From assembly GCF_001039355.2 (NCBI RefSeq), contig NW_019775492.1:91090-152922 (forward strand): DNA of 61,833 nucleotides, given 5' to 3'. This document shows, in pieces, positions 12,131 through 23,865 of this stretch; position 1 is the first letter of the stretch, and each line of letters opens with the position of its first letter. Both the position numbers and the translations under genes were made by a program. The notes beneath the pieces are model-generated. The model ran no database searches. It saw only the letters and a list, made by a program, of their open reading frames with translations, and was not told where the DNA came from. The stretch comes from Lingula anatina (taxonomy: Eukaryota > Brachiopoda > Lingulata > Lingulida > Lingulidae).

Positions 12131-12521
12131 ATGATAAGCAAATTGCGACAATCCCAAAAAGGGGGTTAAGGATGATCGAAATCCAGGCGAACACAATGTA
12201 GGATTTTGGCCTCTTCAAGCGTCCCCCTTTCACAGGGTAGTGGGTTGGTTTCTCGTAAGCAGAAGTTGTCTGTTTATAAGGAGGAGCGTAAGGCTCATCA
12301 ATGTCAGAGATTTTCACATCCTCGAGTTTTCGGGCCTCCTCGCTGTCACTCGTCACCTGGAGGTGTGTCCTCTCATCCACATGGTCCTCGTGGTCGCTTG
12401 CTGCGTGATTTTTCTCCAGGTTTTCAGGCATCTGAATGCATTCATCTTTACCAGATACCTGGGAATATTTTACATTGCCATTCTGTACCGCATCGTCTTT
12501 TCCTGTGCTAACTTCACTCAT
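12131..12521 (-). CDS. CD225/dispanin first-half exon B, with longer acidic N-terminus
   Basis: The exon runs from an acceptor at 12550 (TTTCAG) through a short 5' UTR to ATG at 12521 (MSEVSTGKDD) and ends at a GTAAGT donor in phase 1, coding for 130 residues. The N-terminal 85 residues are polar and acidic. They are followed by KPTHYPVKGGRLKRPKSYIV and FAWISIILNPLFGIVAICLS, the first half of a CD225 domain. Exon A shares the last part almost residue for residue and the same donor phase, but has a different, shorter N-terminus. CD225 proteins sit in plasma or endosomal membranes and in vertebrates include the IFITM antiviral factors and neuronal dispanins; which role applies here cannot be told. 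A probable 5' UTR exon is at about 16571. Confidence 0.7.
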
Positions 12522-12549
12522 TGTGTATCCTTTCTTGATTTGATAGTTC

Positions 12550-15500
12550 CTGAAATGAATATTTTTAAGTGGTTTTATTCCAGTGCAACTGATCTCTTCT
12601 GATTGTGGGTTAAAAACTGAAGCTTTTCTTATTGTGCTTAAATGAAAATGGAAATCATTCTTATAGTTAATTTACAACATGTATAACACTAATACGGGGT
12701 AATGGAAGTGCATTCATTAGACATTGGAAAATTATGACAAAGACTGTTTCATATTTCATATCTAGACTATGTTTCACTTAAAAATCATTTTCATAATCAA
12801 TTTAAAAGCCTAGAAGTGTATTTTAAATGCACAATGACATACTAGTGCGTAAGTATTCTCCATATGATTGATTTAAAATAATTACACAGGTGTAGTTTCA
12901 TTTCTTTTCTCATTTGTATACAACACATGATGTAATTGGAAACTTTATGCATTGAATGAGTCTCACGTACAGTTCCTACACGTAAAAGAACTAAGTAGCT
13001 GCCCAAATCATCAGCATTTCTTTTTCAAATGAAAGAAGGCAATGGTCACATGCGTATAAATTACGTAAAACTGTTCAACACCCAAGCCCGTAGCCAGGGG
13101 GGGTTCAGGGGGTTCAAAAGAACCCCACTTTTTGCTGAAAAAAGGTCCACTCTGGGTAAAATTTGACCTAGGTACATGGGGATTATATGGTAAAAGGTCC
13201 ACTTTTTCAGAAAAAGAACCCCCCCTTTTGAAATTGCTGGCTACGGGCCTGACACCTTAGTTAACTTGCTGTCACTGAACTGCTACGCTGTATTTCAGTG
13301 TAGCTGAAGCCTCCCAATTCCTCTTATCTGTTTGGAAATAACAAACCCTTGCAGACCAGGATGTGAGTTTTTAGGCTTGTCCTTTTCACACTGTGCCGTG
13401 CAGTTTCCATTTTCGCAACGTTTTGAGAGATTTACAAATTCACAGCCTGGCTATTGCGTAAGAGTCATCTGCAAGACCTGTCAACTTGTTTAACCCGGTC
13501 AAAATGTTGCGATATGGACAAGTATACACCACAATGTGAAAAGGGCTTAGGTGGACATCAGACAAGATTTTTTAAAGCAAACATGCATCTGAAACTCAGG
13601 GCTACAGCAACCTGGCTCAGATAAAGCACAAAAGGCCTAGCATTAACTCTAGATAATGATATCTGCAACCGAGTCAATTATTTCTGGCCAAAGTAGGTCA
13701 GACAATATCAACAAAATAAGTGATATGAAATAATAAAATGACATTAATCAAACAGTATCATTTAGATTTGTGTGCTTCTCTGGTATATTTTATTGATCAG
13801 TCATGCAATAAAATGTTATAAAAACATTGGATTTCCAGGAGAAAACTGGTGATAAATCAATTTTGGACACAGTTGTAGTAGTACAGTCAAACAAGATGAC
13901 GAAATCCGGTTCTGTATGTCAACATTAGCTTAAGTACAACATAATCTCAAATGTCTTGCAAGATGAATTGTTAAATATAATTCCCTGATAAATATATTAT
14001 GACAATATCTCTGTCATAAATTGCACTGGAGCATTCCACATTATACTATCCTTCAATATCTCTTCAAATACAATAAAAGAGAAAAAATTGCTCCTCATAT
14101 GTCACTCAAATGGTCAGCTGTCATATGTGGAATCTATTTCGTCCAGCCTGAGTAAATTTAAAGTTCTAAACAGAATTTTTTCTGATTCTCAATCTCTTAC
14201 TAGTAATATAATTTAGTGTATAAATATACTTCAAGTCCATTATTACCCCCCCCCCCCCTCACTCCACAAAAAATTCGACTGGTTGAGATAATTCCAAGTC
14301 TTTATAACATCATTTCCACATATGTGAGAGCACATACATGAGAAGTAGTCATTATCCAGTCTGAAGATATACATTTAAAGGTAATGTGTACCTAGGATTA
14401 GCCTCCTTTGTTTGCACTGTGCCAGTAAAAGATTAAGTGAATCTTGCAAATAAGGTTTTGCATGGCTACCTCTGTAAAAAAACATCAATCCGAAATGTCT
14501 GATGTGAACTTTATTTCCAAGTGGCTTGTAGCATATATTCTTCCGTGTCAGTGATTTAACTGCACTGCCGCAGGGTAGATAGTAGCATTGGCTTGCTATA
14601 TTTTGTTGCTCTGGAGTATGACTTATATTTTTTAAGTACTTCAGGGCTGTATTTTGGCAAATCTGTTACTTACAAACCTTCAAGAATACCAACTTGCATG
14701 AACAATTGTACTTTCGTGAAAAGATACAAGAAATTCTATATCCCAACATTTCTTGTTTTTTTTTTTTTTTACCAGTGTGTTTTGTTTTGCATGGCTACTC
14801 TCGTTAGTATGCATAGATACTCATCAGACCAAACCAGGCACAACATGACAGACGCAGAGCAGTGCTGCCTATTTACTTAAAATATCAGCACCAAAGATGG
14901 AAAATATGAGTTTTGATAAACTATTGATTTCCTAATTTTTTGAGATTTCACCTAATTTTTCATGTGTTATCCTTATTAAGGGCATTAAATATTTGATGTC
15001 TCACAGAAAATTTGCAAATGAAATTAATTTTGAGTGTCATATCCCAAAAATAAGAATTCTTTCTCAATGCAATTTTTCACATTTTTCAAAATGAACACTC
15101 TATAAAATCATGAATTTACATATTACAGCTAAATCTTTTATAAATCCCAAGCCCTGAAATCTCTTTTTTTTTTCAAAAATTGTTACTTATGGTCGATTTA
15201 TTAACAGTTGAAAATGTTATGTCCAAGGCACAAATACCACGACATCCATCATGACCACAGCTGCACACTATTTACTGTGTTTTTCTGGTTTGTGCTGCCA
15301 TTATTTATTATTATTTTTTTTTGTTGTGGTGCAACACAAATGACATGCAACACTCCAATATATCTGTTGTTCATATAGCTCAATATTATAATTCAGTCTG
15401 GCAACTTGGCTCACTGATTTGATAAGACAATTGCATCTGGACATTTCTTGATATGAAACAGTGCATGAAAATGCCTGCAATAGAAGTACTGTTTAAAATC

Positions 15501-16570
15501 CTCCACATCCACGTACTACTTCAATTACTAGCAACCAAGAAGGACCAAAATCTGAAATTTTCTGGTTTTCTAAAAGTATACTTTACATGTGTACTAAAAG
15601 TATACTGTAATATGACTGTCATTTAATGGGCAATTAAGACAAATTAATTTTTTACTTTACATATGGCCTAGTAAAATTGTGAATGGAGATACTGTGTTAT
15701 ATAATATAATAGAAAAATACCCATCACAAGATATCATAAAGAAAAACATAGTTAATACATTAACATAACAAAATTAAATAAAGGCAGTAATTTTGTGGAA
15801 GTAAGTGTGTGTCTGTGTGTGTGTGGGGGGGGGGGGGGATGGTATAGTGTCATAAAAAACTACATACATTTAGAAGTTGCTTTTATGATCACTCCACCTG
15901 GTATATTCAGTCCACTGTATCTTCTTGGTGGTTATAAAAGGTTTGATTTACAGCAGCAGGTGCAGATGTCAAATAAAATGCTAACAAATTAAATTCTTGT
16001 CCTAAATAAATGTCACTTGGTGCAAAAAAGGCTGAGGGCAACTCCATCTTTGATTTCAGTGAGTCCTTTGTCTTTTCAGATATAGATCTATCCAAAACGG
16101 TGATATTTCTACAGCACACGACTAGTTATCATACATTCGTATCATTATGGCTCGCTGTTGTCAATATCACCACATCGACTTTGTCCATGTTTAACGTCGT
16201 ATTTAACAATGAAAACGCAAGTTGTGTCACTGCTGTAGACCATTTATTATGGTTCGAAGACAACACTGTCATTTCAGTCAGCGTAAAACGAAGCCATATC
16301 CCAGCTACCGTTCCTTCGTGAATTTACTTAATACCTCCACCAGTGTAACATACACATACTGGTGGAATAAGTAACTACAACTTAAATTTGGTGCTCGTAA
16401 ATGATCAACTCCAAGTTGACCTGACATTTACGTTCAGTGACGTAAATCTGGCGTCGTAAATGTACACAACTCTTCAAAAAACGCTAAAAATCACGACCAT
16501 TATATGTTTGTAGATCTGACATCAAGTTGAATCACAAAATATAACTATTAATTTTATACAGAGTACTTAC
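12550..16570. other. Probable long intron of the CD225 A/B gene
   Basis: No coding exon seen. It contains the family 2 MITE at 13085-13250, C and G homopolymer runs near 14246 and 15826, and AT-rich sequence. The first-exon donor at 16571 and the acceptor at 12550 suggest that most of it is one intron. Confidence 0.5.
13085..13250. mobile_element. MITE family 2, copy 1 (GCCCGTAGCCAG ends)
   Basis: The element starts with GCCCGTAGCCAG and ends with CTGGCTACGGGC, about 165 bases in total. The interior has paired GGTCCACT and GGGTTC-rich arms, so the whole can fold back on itself. Two further copies are at 28628-29185 (interrupted by the sequence gap) and 49690-49864. Confidence 0.85.
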
Positions 16571-16665
16571 CGCTTCTTTTACTTGTTTCTTCGGTGATTG
16601 TAAGTCGTTTCTTTGTCCCAAATATAAATCCCGAACGCTGAATGTTGCGCAAATTTTCCAAATTT
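16571..16665 (-). other. Probable 5' UTR exon of the CD225 A/B gene
   Basis: The minus strand reads AAAAGAAGCG then GTAAGTACTC, a near-perfect splice donor. No clear coding sequence lies before it, and TATA and NRF1-like promoter signals lie just upstream. It is positioned to splice to the acceptor at 12550 or to exon A. The transcription start is not visible, so the outer edge is approximate. Confidence 0.5.
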
Positions 16666-16683
16666 CCGTCTGACTCACCACAG

Positions 16684-16722
16684 GAAGTTTATAAGTCATC
16701 CAAGGTTACGCATGCGCAGAGC
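16684..16722 (-). promoter_or_regulatory. Promoter elements: TATA box, ETS-like and NRF1-like sites
   Basis: On the minus strand, GCGCATGCG (NRF1-like palindrome) is followed by CTTATAAACTTCCTG, which contains a TATA box overlapping an ETS-type core (ACTTCCTG). They lie about 30-60 bases before the inferred first exon at 16571-16665. Confidence 0.45.
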
Positions 16723-17826
16723 TACAAATGAGGATTGGGTAAATTTCCTGACGTTCACGATCTTGTTTAAGAAACTGCTAATCTTTTAAAATTTAAATCT
16801 GACCGTGCTGATGGCATACCCAAATCTTTTGTCACTTACATTTAGCAATACCAATTACTTTCTGACTCTAAACGCATATGTTATAGGTATATTACCCTGT
16901 AGCATGTAAGATAGGCGAAATTACCAATGGTGTAGACTAATAGCTAATTAAGTGTAATAGAAAATGTCATTTCGTACCAGTAGAATTTATTCATATCCAT
17001 CCCATTTCATTATTAAAAACGATCTTAAAACGATTAAAGGGCTCGAATAAAAGTACCTGATGTCCTATTTCCGCTTAAAATGTTCACGAAATTTTGGCGA
17101 TGGTAGGCCTATAATTAATAGGCTTAAGCAAGGAGTTATAACTGTTATAACTCCTTGGCTTAAGTAACGGTCAGTTATTTAAAAGTAATTTAAATTAAAT
17201 TATTTGATTAGGAAAAGTGCATGCACATGTGCTGGCCCCAGTAGGCCTATAGCCTAAAACATCGAAACAAAGTGCATAGACAGACCGGGTTATGATTCGT
17301 AATTTCTCTAGAGATTTTTTTTTTTTTTTTTTTTTTTAGAAAAGTTCAATTTGGGGGGAGAAGGGATATCAGTGTGACAGGAACGGGCCTATATTGGTAC
17401 ATGTAGTCCGCTAGGCAGGCTAGTCCGTTCCCCATTTCTTTGTACAATGTGCAGGTGACATTCTTCCTATAGGCTACAATATCCCCAATAGGCCTACATG
17501 TACTCCGACTAACCCTTAACTGTGATGGACTTCCATTCTTAGGACTCTTTATAAATCATTCTAAATACATATAAGGGCGTTCTTTGATGTAAAACAACAG
17601 ACAGACTCATCATCATTAACCTTATTAATGCTTTTGTACCCGAAGGTGCAGCACTATTAAATGCCCATAACTAGATCACAGTTTGGCCAACGTTTTCTGC
17701 TAAATCCTATACCAGATGTAAACTCTAAACGCGAGGCAAATACACTGTACTGAGTACATGTACTGTATGTGTCTATTCTTTTATTTGGCAGCATCGTTTT
17801 CTCTTCAGTATTACTATTTTCTCCAC

Positions 17827-17882
<56 letters not shown>
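17827..17882. repeat. AAT trinucleotide microsatellite
   Basis: About 18 perfect AAT units. Confidence 0.95.
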
Positions 17883-17883
<1 letters not shown>

Positions 17884-18029
17884 TCAACGACAGGTGTACA
17901 TATCAACGACATATCCTGGGTCCTTGTAACTAGGTAAAGCGGATACAGTCCACTCCAGATAAACAGTTTAAGTCAAGCGGATGTGCACCTAACCGGGGTA
18001 TGTCGTAACACATACTGTACCTGTAGGTG

Positions 18030-18031
<2 letters not shown>

Positions 18032-18100
<69 letters not shown>
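18032..18100. repeat. Compound CT / CA microsatellite
   Basis: About 17 CT units are followed directly by about 17 CA units. Confidence 0.95.
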
Positions 18101-18101
<1 letters not shown>

Positions 18102-18270
18102 TCACTCTACCTCTTTCTCTTTACTCTTACCATTCCGTCTTTTGCTCGTCGACGTTGTCCAATGAAAAAATAAATTATGGCAGAGTGGGGCCTTAATTAG
18201 CCAGATTAACACTACCCTGTTCTCATTCTCTTCCACTTCCGTTACATTAAATGAACTATACTGCACCGTC

Positions 18271-18582
18271 TAAGGCCGCATTCACATCGAGTTGAGCCAT
18301 GGCTCTACAAAGCCACGACCTAAATATGGCGGACGTACATGAAAGGACAAAACGCATAATCTGTTAATAGTCTCTCCGCCTCTCACACGCCTCCCCACGC
18401 GTCGGTCCTGCGGGGGTACAGTCATTAAATCTCGGTTCCATTCGCCCGGAAGCTGGGGAGGCGTGTGAGAGGCGGAGAGACTATTAAAAGATTAGGCTTT
18501 TCCCTTTCATGTACGTCCGGTCCGCCATATTTAGGTCGTGGCTTTGTAGAGCCATGGCTCAACTCGATGTGAATGCGGCCTA
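18271..18582. mobile_element. Foldback (long inverted-repeat) element
   Basis: The left arm begins AGGCCGCATTCACATCGAG and the right arm ends with its reverse complement. The arms match for roughly 65 bases from the ends (through ATATGGCGGAC), then continue imperfectly to a short GC-rich centre with matching GAGGCGTGTGAGAGGCGGAG / CTCCGCCTCTCACACGCCTC segments. No coding capacity. The flanking TA/TAA could be a target duplication. Confidence 0.85.
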
Positions 18583-20304
18583 AGATGCTACAACACACCA
18601 ACAATTTTACAAATAAAATCTACTGATCACAATTACGTTAGGTTTTATTCGTCCGCAGATCTAGATCCAGCAGAACGTTGAAATTCATAACTATCCAGTG
18701 TCATCACTACGCTCAGCCATGCCTTACTGCTCGCGGTCATTGTCGGTGTATTGTGACGACTGTGGTTTAACAGCTTTTTGATTACCCACTAAAACTACAG
18801 TTACAACGCTATGAAATTTCAAATAACTAAATAACGCTTATTTTATTTCATATACAGTTCTTATATAATCAACAGCATTTTGCATATATGAGTATTTAAA
18901 TTGGATAAAATATAACAGAAAATAATATGATATATCAAATTTGTTGTTTGTGTAGGCTACATGTACAGTGCGAATATATCAATGTTTGATCAGTTATCAC
19001 TTGTGTATGAATAGTCAGGTTAAGTGATAATAAAGTTCTTTTTTTATAGTGTGCGAGGGCGCAAGTTATAAATATATATATACATAATAGCTATTAATAT
19101 ACACACATATATTTTTTTTCTATTATCTAAAATATTGTTTGTTGCAGTATCTAAAAGGCGGGAGCAAAATGTCCTGAACAACGGATGGCATGGAGGAATA
19201 ATTTCACGAGCGGGAGGGTATGTACATGATACATATGATAACAACATTTGCATTTTGGTATTCAAATAAAATGTGTATCATCTTTACTTATTTTCATTGA
19301 CTCATGAAGCCTCTTGTTGGTGCCCTAGCTCTATCTGCCAAGCAAACGTCGATCCACCTGTTTCTGTAATTAAATTATATTCCCCGTTCAATTAATATGA
19401 CTTAATGACCATTTCGCGGAATAATGACGTTCTCCTTATTTGTTACATGGAAAGATCGATAAAAGCAATTCCTAGATTGTGTTACATGAAAAACAACACA
19501 GTTCAAGGTTTTCTCGGATTTCCATTGCAAACATGTGTACAGTACGCCATGTTTCAAAAAGCAATTACTCTCATTTCTTTCTTCTTAATTGGAGCCTCTT
19601 AAGGCACTTGCTAGAACCAGTCGTGATAATATTAGGTAATCCATACATGTACATGTAGCCTCTTCCACAGCTATCGGTTTCAATTACTACAACTCTCTGA
19701 CCACAGGATCCGCTAGCAGTCTGTTACAAAAATTTCGTCTATTCTTTCATTTTGTATACTATTTTAGAGGCCCCTGATATCAGAAGGCAGTTCGCTACTG
19801 TGGCAGTTCACTACTTTCCTTGCATACAAAAACATAATAATGAAATAACGGTCTAAAAGAATTATCTACCTAGCTTATTGGATTGACGTATGAAATAGCA
19901 AAGTGTTCTACGGTCCATAACAAAATTACCAATAAAGATGGAAGTAATACTGTAAAAAAGTGGACAATGATAATCATATAACTAGAAAAGCACTCAGAGA
20001 GCGCAGACCTCCGCCAAGGCAGCAAAGTCTCCATCCAATGCCGTTTCACCCCTAAATTTGAGATAGTTTTGATTATTGATTGATAATTGATCCGGATCAC
20101 CACCAAATACTAATCACTTCTAAGTTAACCCATTTCTGACCTACCCTGAAAATTCCATCGAAATTCATGCATAACTTTTTGAGTTATGTTGATGACAAAC
20201 AAACAAACAAACAAACAGGGGTGAAAATATAACCTCCTTGGCGGAGGTAACAAAGCAAGTTTGTTAAAGAAAATGTATTGCTTTGTATGATTTCCTCCAC
20301 TTAT

Positions 20305-20950
20305 TCATATCACATCGTTGTACCGCAAAGCCAGAACAATTCCCAAGGCGGCCAAAGTACAGCAGATTCCAAGAAGTCCTATGAGAAAGGAGGCCACCTG
20401 TAATCTCTTGGAATGGCGAAGGTTACGCTCAGATGTCTTTAGTCTAGTCGATGTACCTGAAACAAATATAAAACTGCTAAGACTCATTGGTAACTTGGTT
20501 TTCTTAGGATATCACGGGTAGGAAAGCGAGACTGAATTTTGAATGTTTAAAAACATACGTCATATAAATAATTTCCTATAAAACCATACCCGGCCACCAG
20601 TGCATATTGTGTTAATTTGGGACATTTTTTTTCACTATTATTTTTCATTCTTTCTGCTACATAAAAGAGTCGTATCTTTTTACATGCACTGTTAAAATAC
20701 ACGCATATGTACATGTGTGTGTTGTGTGCGCCCATTAATCATTTATCATTTCCATGGTTTCCATGCTTCAACCACGAAATGGTTAGAATACTCCAGATTT
20801 CCCAAAGCGACTACTGTAATCGGAAATGTGATAAATTTATGCGGTTGTTTTGCAACTAGAATATAGGTCTTCGCTCTTCCCTATATTTTACAACTGTATA
20901 GAAACTAAAGAATGTGGATGTTCGACACACCCGCGTGCGCGCGCGCACAC

Positions 20951-20999
<49 letters not shown>

Positions 21000-21659
21000 T
21001 GCTGGACATCGTTTGGCGCTCGCTGATTTTTCTTTCTCGTTGTAAAACGTAATTGTAGATGGCATTCACTTCCATATTAACATCAATGCTATTGTATCAA
21101 ACATTGAGTTAATTAGCAAATATATTCACAAGTTATCTTGGTAATCTTAATTCAGGGAAGGATTAATTGGTTGCATTTACTTACATAATAATAGCAAAGA
21201 GAATGCTCCACACAGAGGGTTAATTAGACAGGAAATCGATCCCATGATCACTTGGGGCTTCGATAATCTTTGCTTTGATTTAATCTCTTTGACGATTGGG
21301 AAAGGAAACGTTGTGGATTTATAAGGAGGACTATATACTCCCAGCTTCCCTAGTTCTTCAATTTTTATATCAGCGCTAATTTGTCCGGGACTTGTGACGT
21401 AGTTTTGCGAATCCGTGTCTGTGCTTGTTTTGATTGGTTCGATCGAATAAGGTTTTGATGACAGCCCACTTCCTGTTATTGTCCTTTCTTCATTTGTGAT
21501 ATTCAGAATTGCATAGTTCTCAGATTCCATTTCCTGTTTGTCATTGTTGTTAGTTGTTTGAAGGGGTACTGGCGTCACTGTCTTCATGCACGTAGTGGTA
21601 CAAGTAGGACTTTCAGAAAATCCCATCGCGTCATCTTCATGTATCTTCTGCTTAATCAT
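20305..21659 (-). CDS. CD225/dispanin-type membrane protein, two coding exons, complete
   Basis: Coding exons are 21659-21185 and 20456-20305 (minus strand), joined in phase 1, giving about 208 residues. The N-terminal 125 residues are polar and rich in Thr/Ser and acidic residues. The CD225 domain follows, with a first membrane segment around VIMGSISCLINPLCGAFSLL and a conserved basic loop ending in ERNLRHSKRLQ. The second membrane segment is SFLIGLLGICCTLAALGIVL, and the tail RYNDVI is short. The first coding exon begins at an acceptor at 21669; I chose the first ATG inside it (MIKQKIHEDD), implying a 5' UTR exon upstream that I could not locate. The intron phase and position match those of exons A and B at 11.8-12.5 kb, so all three are paralogous. 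Dispanins lie in membranes with both ends often cytoplasmic; antiviral (IFITM) function is possible but not shown. Confidence 0.75.
20953..20995. repeat. AC dinucleotide microsatellite, in the intron of the complete CD225 gene
   Basis: About 21 AC units. Confidence 0.95.
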
Positions 21660-23352
21660 TGCCTCAATCTGAAACAAAAATTAAAAAAAAACGTAAAAGG
21701 TAAAAAAAAAGGCTTTCTAAAGAGCTAAAAGTTAATTAAGGTAAATGAGTAGCCTTATATAACTTTAACAGTGTATGTCAATTTTCTGTTTCTGTGTATT
21801 CTTTTTTTTTCTCCATTTTTAGGCTTTGTAGCGGTACTCAGGTCTTACGTATGTACCAGTAATAGTCCCCCCCCCCCCCCCATAAAGTGTCCTCCTGCAC
21901 ATTTACGTAGGCATATTTAATTTTTAGGTTATTCGTGGAAAAAAGTTAACTGAATTCCATTAATTGGTATAGTTGCTAACCCCTTTTCTCACACAACGGG
22001 CCACTTGTTTGGACCCGGAATGAAAGTATCACCGACGAAAGCTCTTACAAATGAGGTATTCCGGATATGAAGAGCGGATTTATTTAAGTAACTTGGCATC
22101 ATTCAGGGATGGTCTTGTACATTTCTAATAATTTGAAAACATGTTTGTTTACGTCGTCCCGAACGAAAAGGATCTTGTGGGCATGGTAACAGCTCACTCT
22201 CTGATGTGACTTGATTCTTGAAATATTGTGTTAATTGGCACGATTTCTGGGTAATTTCTTACTGTCAAACCTGAGCTGAGTTAAGTGACATTATTTACAG
22301 CTGGATACATTTTTCTTTCATTGAGTCCCACACACATGTACTGACAGGTGTGCACCAGTACGTAGTTGTCGGAGATAGGCTAAAGCTTCTCTCTGACCAC
22401 AGGATCATCTAGTAGTCTGTTACAAAATATTGTATCGCCTTCACTGTCATTTTGTACACTTATTTAGAGCCCCCCCCCCCCCCACACACACACACACACA
22501 CACCCCGTGATATCAGAGGTTAGGTTTATGCCCTCTACCAGGTCCATTGATTGATTTTTCACTAGATATTCACAGATAATATATCTGGCTTAATTTGGTA
22601 ATCTTCTAACTGGTTGGTGGAAAATGTGCCTATCTGCCGCCCTGGTGGAGGGTAGGTTAATGCAGTTTTTAGTCATTCAAAGCTTCTTACGTGACTGTAC
22701 TAAATTCTTTTAAGTACACTCAGGGCTTCAGCCACGGCTCAATGTTTTATAGATGTACAGTACGACACTCTGCAAAATTTTATTAAATCCAGCACTGCCA
22801 CCGTTTTCCATGGTTGGCGACTATTATGCCTAATATTTAAATATTTTATTGTCGGTAAAAACAGTATCCCAAGAATACAAGCTTTCAGTTTTTCACACGA
22901 GGCGTATTTGTATGATGTGTTTGAATTCCCAATAATAAACCGACAGTTCGAGAACTTTTTTTTTTGCTTTCTATTGATCTAATTTACACGTCGTTATGCC
23001 ACTGTATACTTACATGCTCGCCTCTTCCCAGATGAATCCTGCCTTCATGTTATGTTGAATCGTTCCGGTATTTATGTGTTAAGTACTTCTATTTTGCAGC
23101 AAACAGGATATCCCAGAAGACATAAATAGAACAGTTCCAGGAAGTAATATTCAGGTCTTAAAGTGGTAATGGACAGATATCAATGGCGTATATGAGTGAG
23201 CGGACGAATGTTGATATATTAGTATTAGCAAGCCATTATTCTTGATTATTTCAATAATGTACTGGTACAACGCACGGTACAGTAATCGTTATTTGCTCAT
23301 TCGTAAGCTGTGATTAACCGATCACGGTCTTTTCACATACAGTACATGTAGA

Positions 23353-23387
<35 letters not shown>

Positions 23388-23388
23388 G
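23353..23388. repeat. CT microsatellite
   Basis: CT units with one TTT interruption. Confidence 0.95.
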
Positions 23389-23786
23389 ATTCTAGAATAG
23401 GAGAAGATTGGTGAGAAAATTCCAGATAGGAAACCTTATAAGTTAATAAATTTTATGAAATGGCCACCTGCGGATGCACCATGAACTGAAGTAGAAAAAA
23501 TATCTAAAGATTGAGACTAATGTTTAGAATAAAATTCTTTTATAAAGCCAGTCTCATGCAACCTTCTCTTCAGCAGTATATTTGAAACCTGATTAACTTT
23601 GATCAGAAATCGACTAAAACGCGTCACCAGAGGATCAACTCAACTCAAAAATATAAACCCATTTTATTCATCTGGTCCTTTTGCGCATGTAAAAGTTTAA
23701 CTCGTTTTAGACAAATTTTCATCCAACTCATACTAGTAAGTTATAATTTGGGAAAGAAAATTAACAAAATCTTGCATGCTGTCGAT

Positions 23787-23792
23787 TTTATT
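23787..23792 (-). terminator. Polyadenylation signal of copy 1
   Basis: Minus-strand AATAAA about 75 bases after the stop codon. Copies 2, 3 and 4 also have AATAAA 60-80 bases after their stops. Confidence 0.6.
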
Positions 23793-23865
23793 TTTACCCA
23801 GAAATATTGCACAAATTACAAATCAGAGCTTTTAGTTAAATTGGCACAATAATGTGTATGTAGAA

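Larger units (their letters stand above)
16723..20304. other. Gene-free intergenic stretch rich in simple repeats
   Basis: No coding exon is supported. The stretch holds a T run near 17315, an AAT array (17827-17882), a CT/CA array (18032-18100) and a long foldback element (18271-18582). The open frames of 60-80 codons are either within microsatellites or lack any recognisable sequence. Confidence 0.6.
21669..23865. other. Gene-free stretch between the CD225 gene and copy 1 of the secreted family
   Basis: No exon recognised. There are C runs near 21870 and 22470, a CA run near 22490 and a CT run (23353-23388). The left end should hold the 5' exon and promoter of the CD225 gene. A minus-strand AATAAA for copy 1 is at 23787-23792. 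Confidence 0.55.

Noticed and set aside
16010-16321. 103-codon plus-strand open frame
   Set aside because: No recognisable sequence, no splice context, and it overlaps the inferred CD225 intron; likely chance.
17657-17887. Open frame with a poly-leucine start
   Set aside because: The leucines are an AAT microsatellite read on the minus strand.
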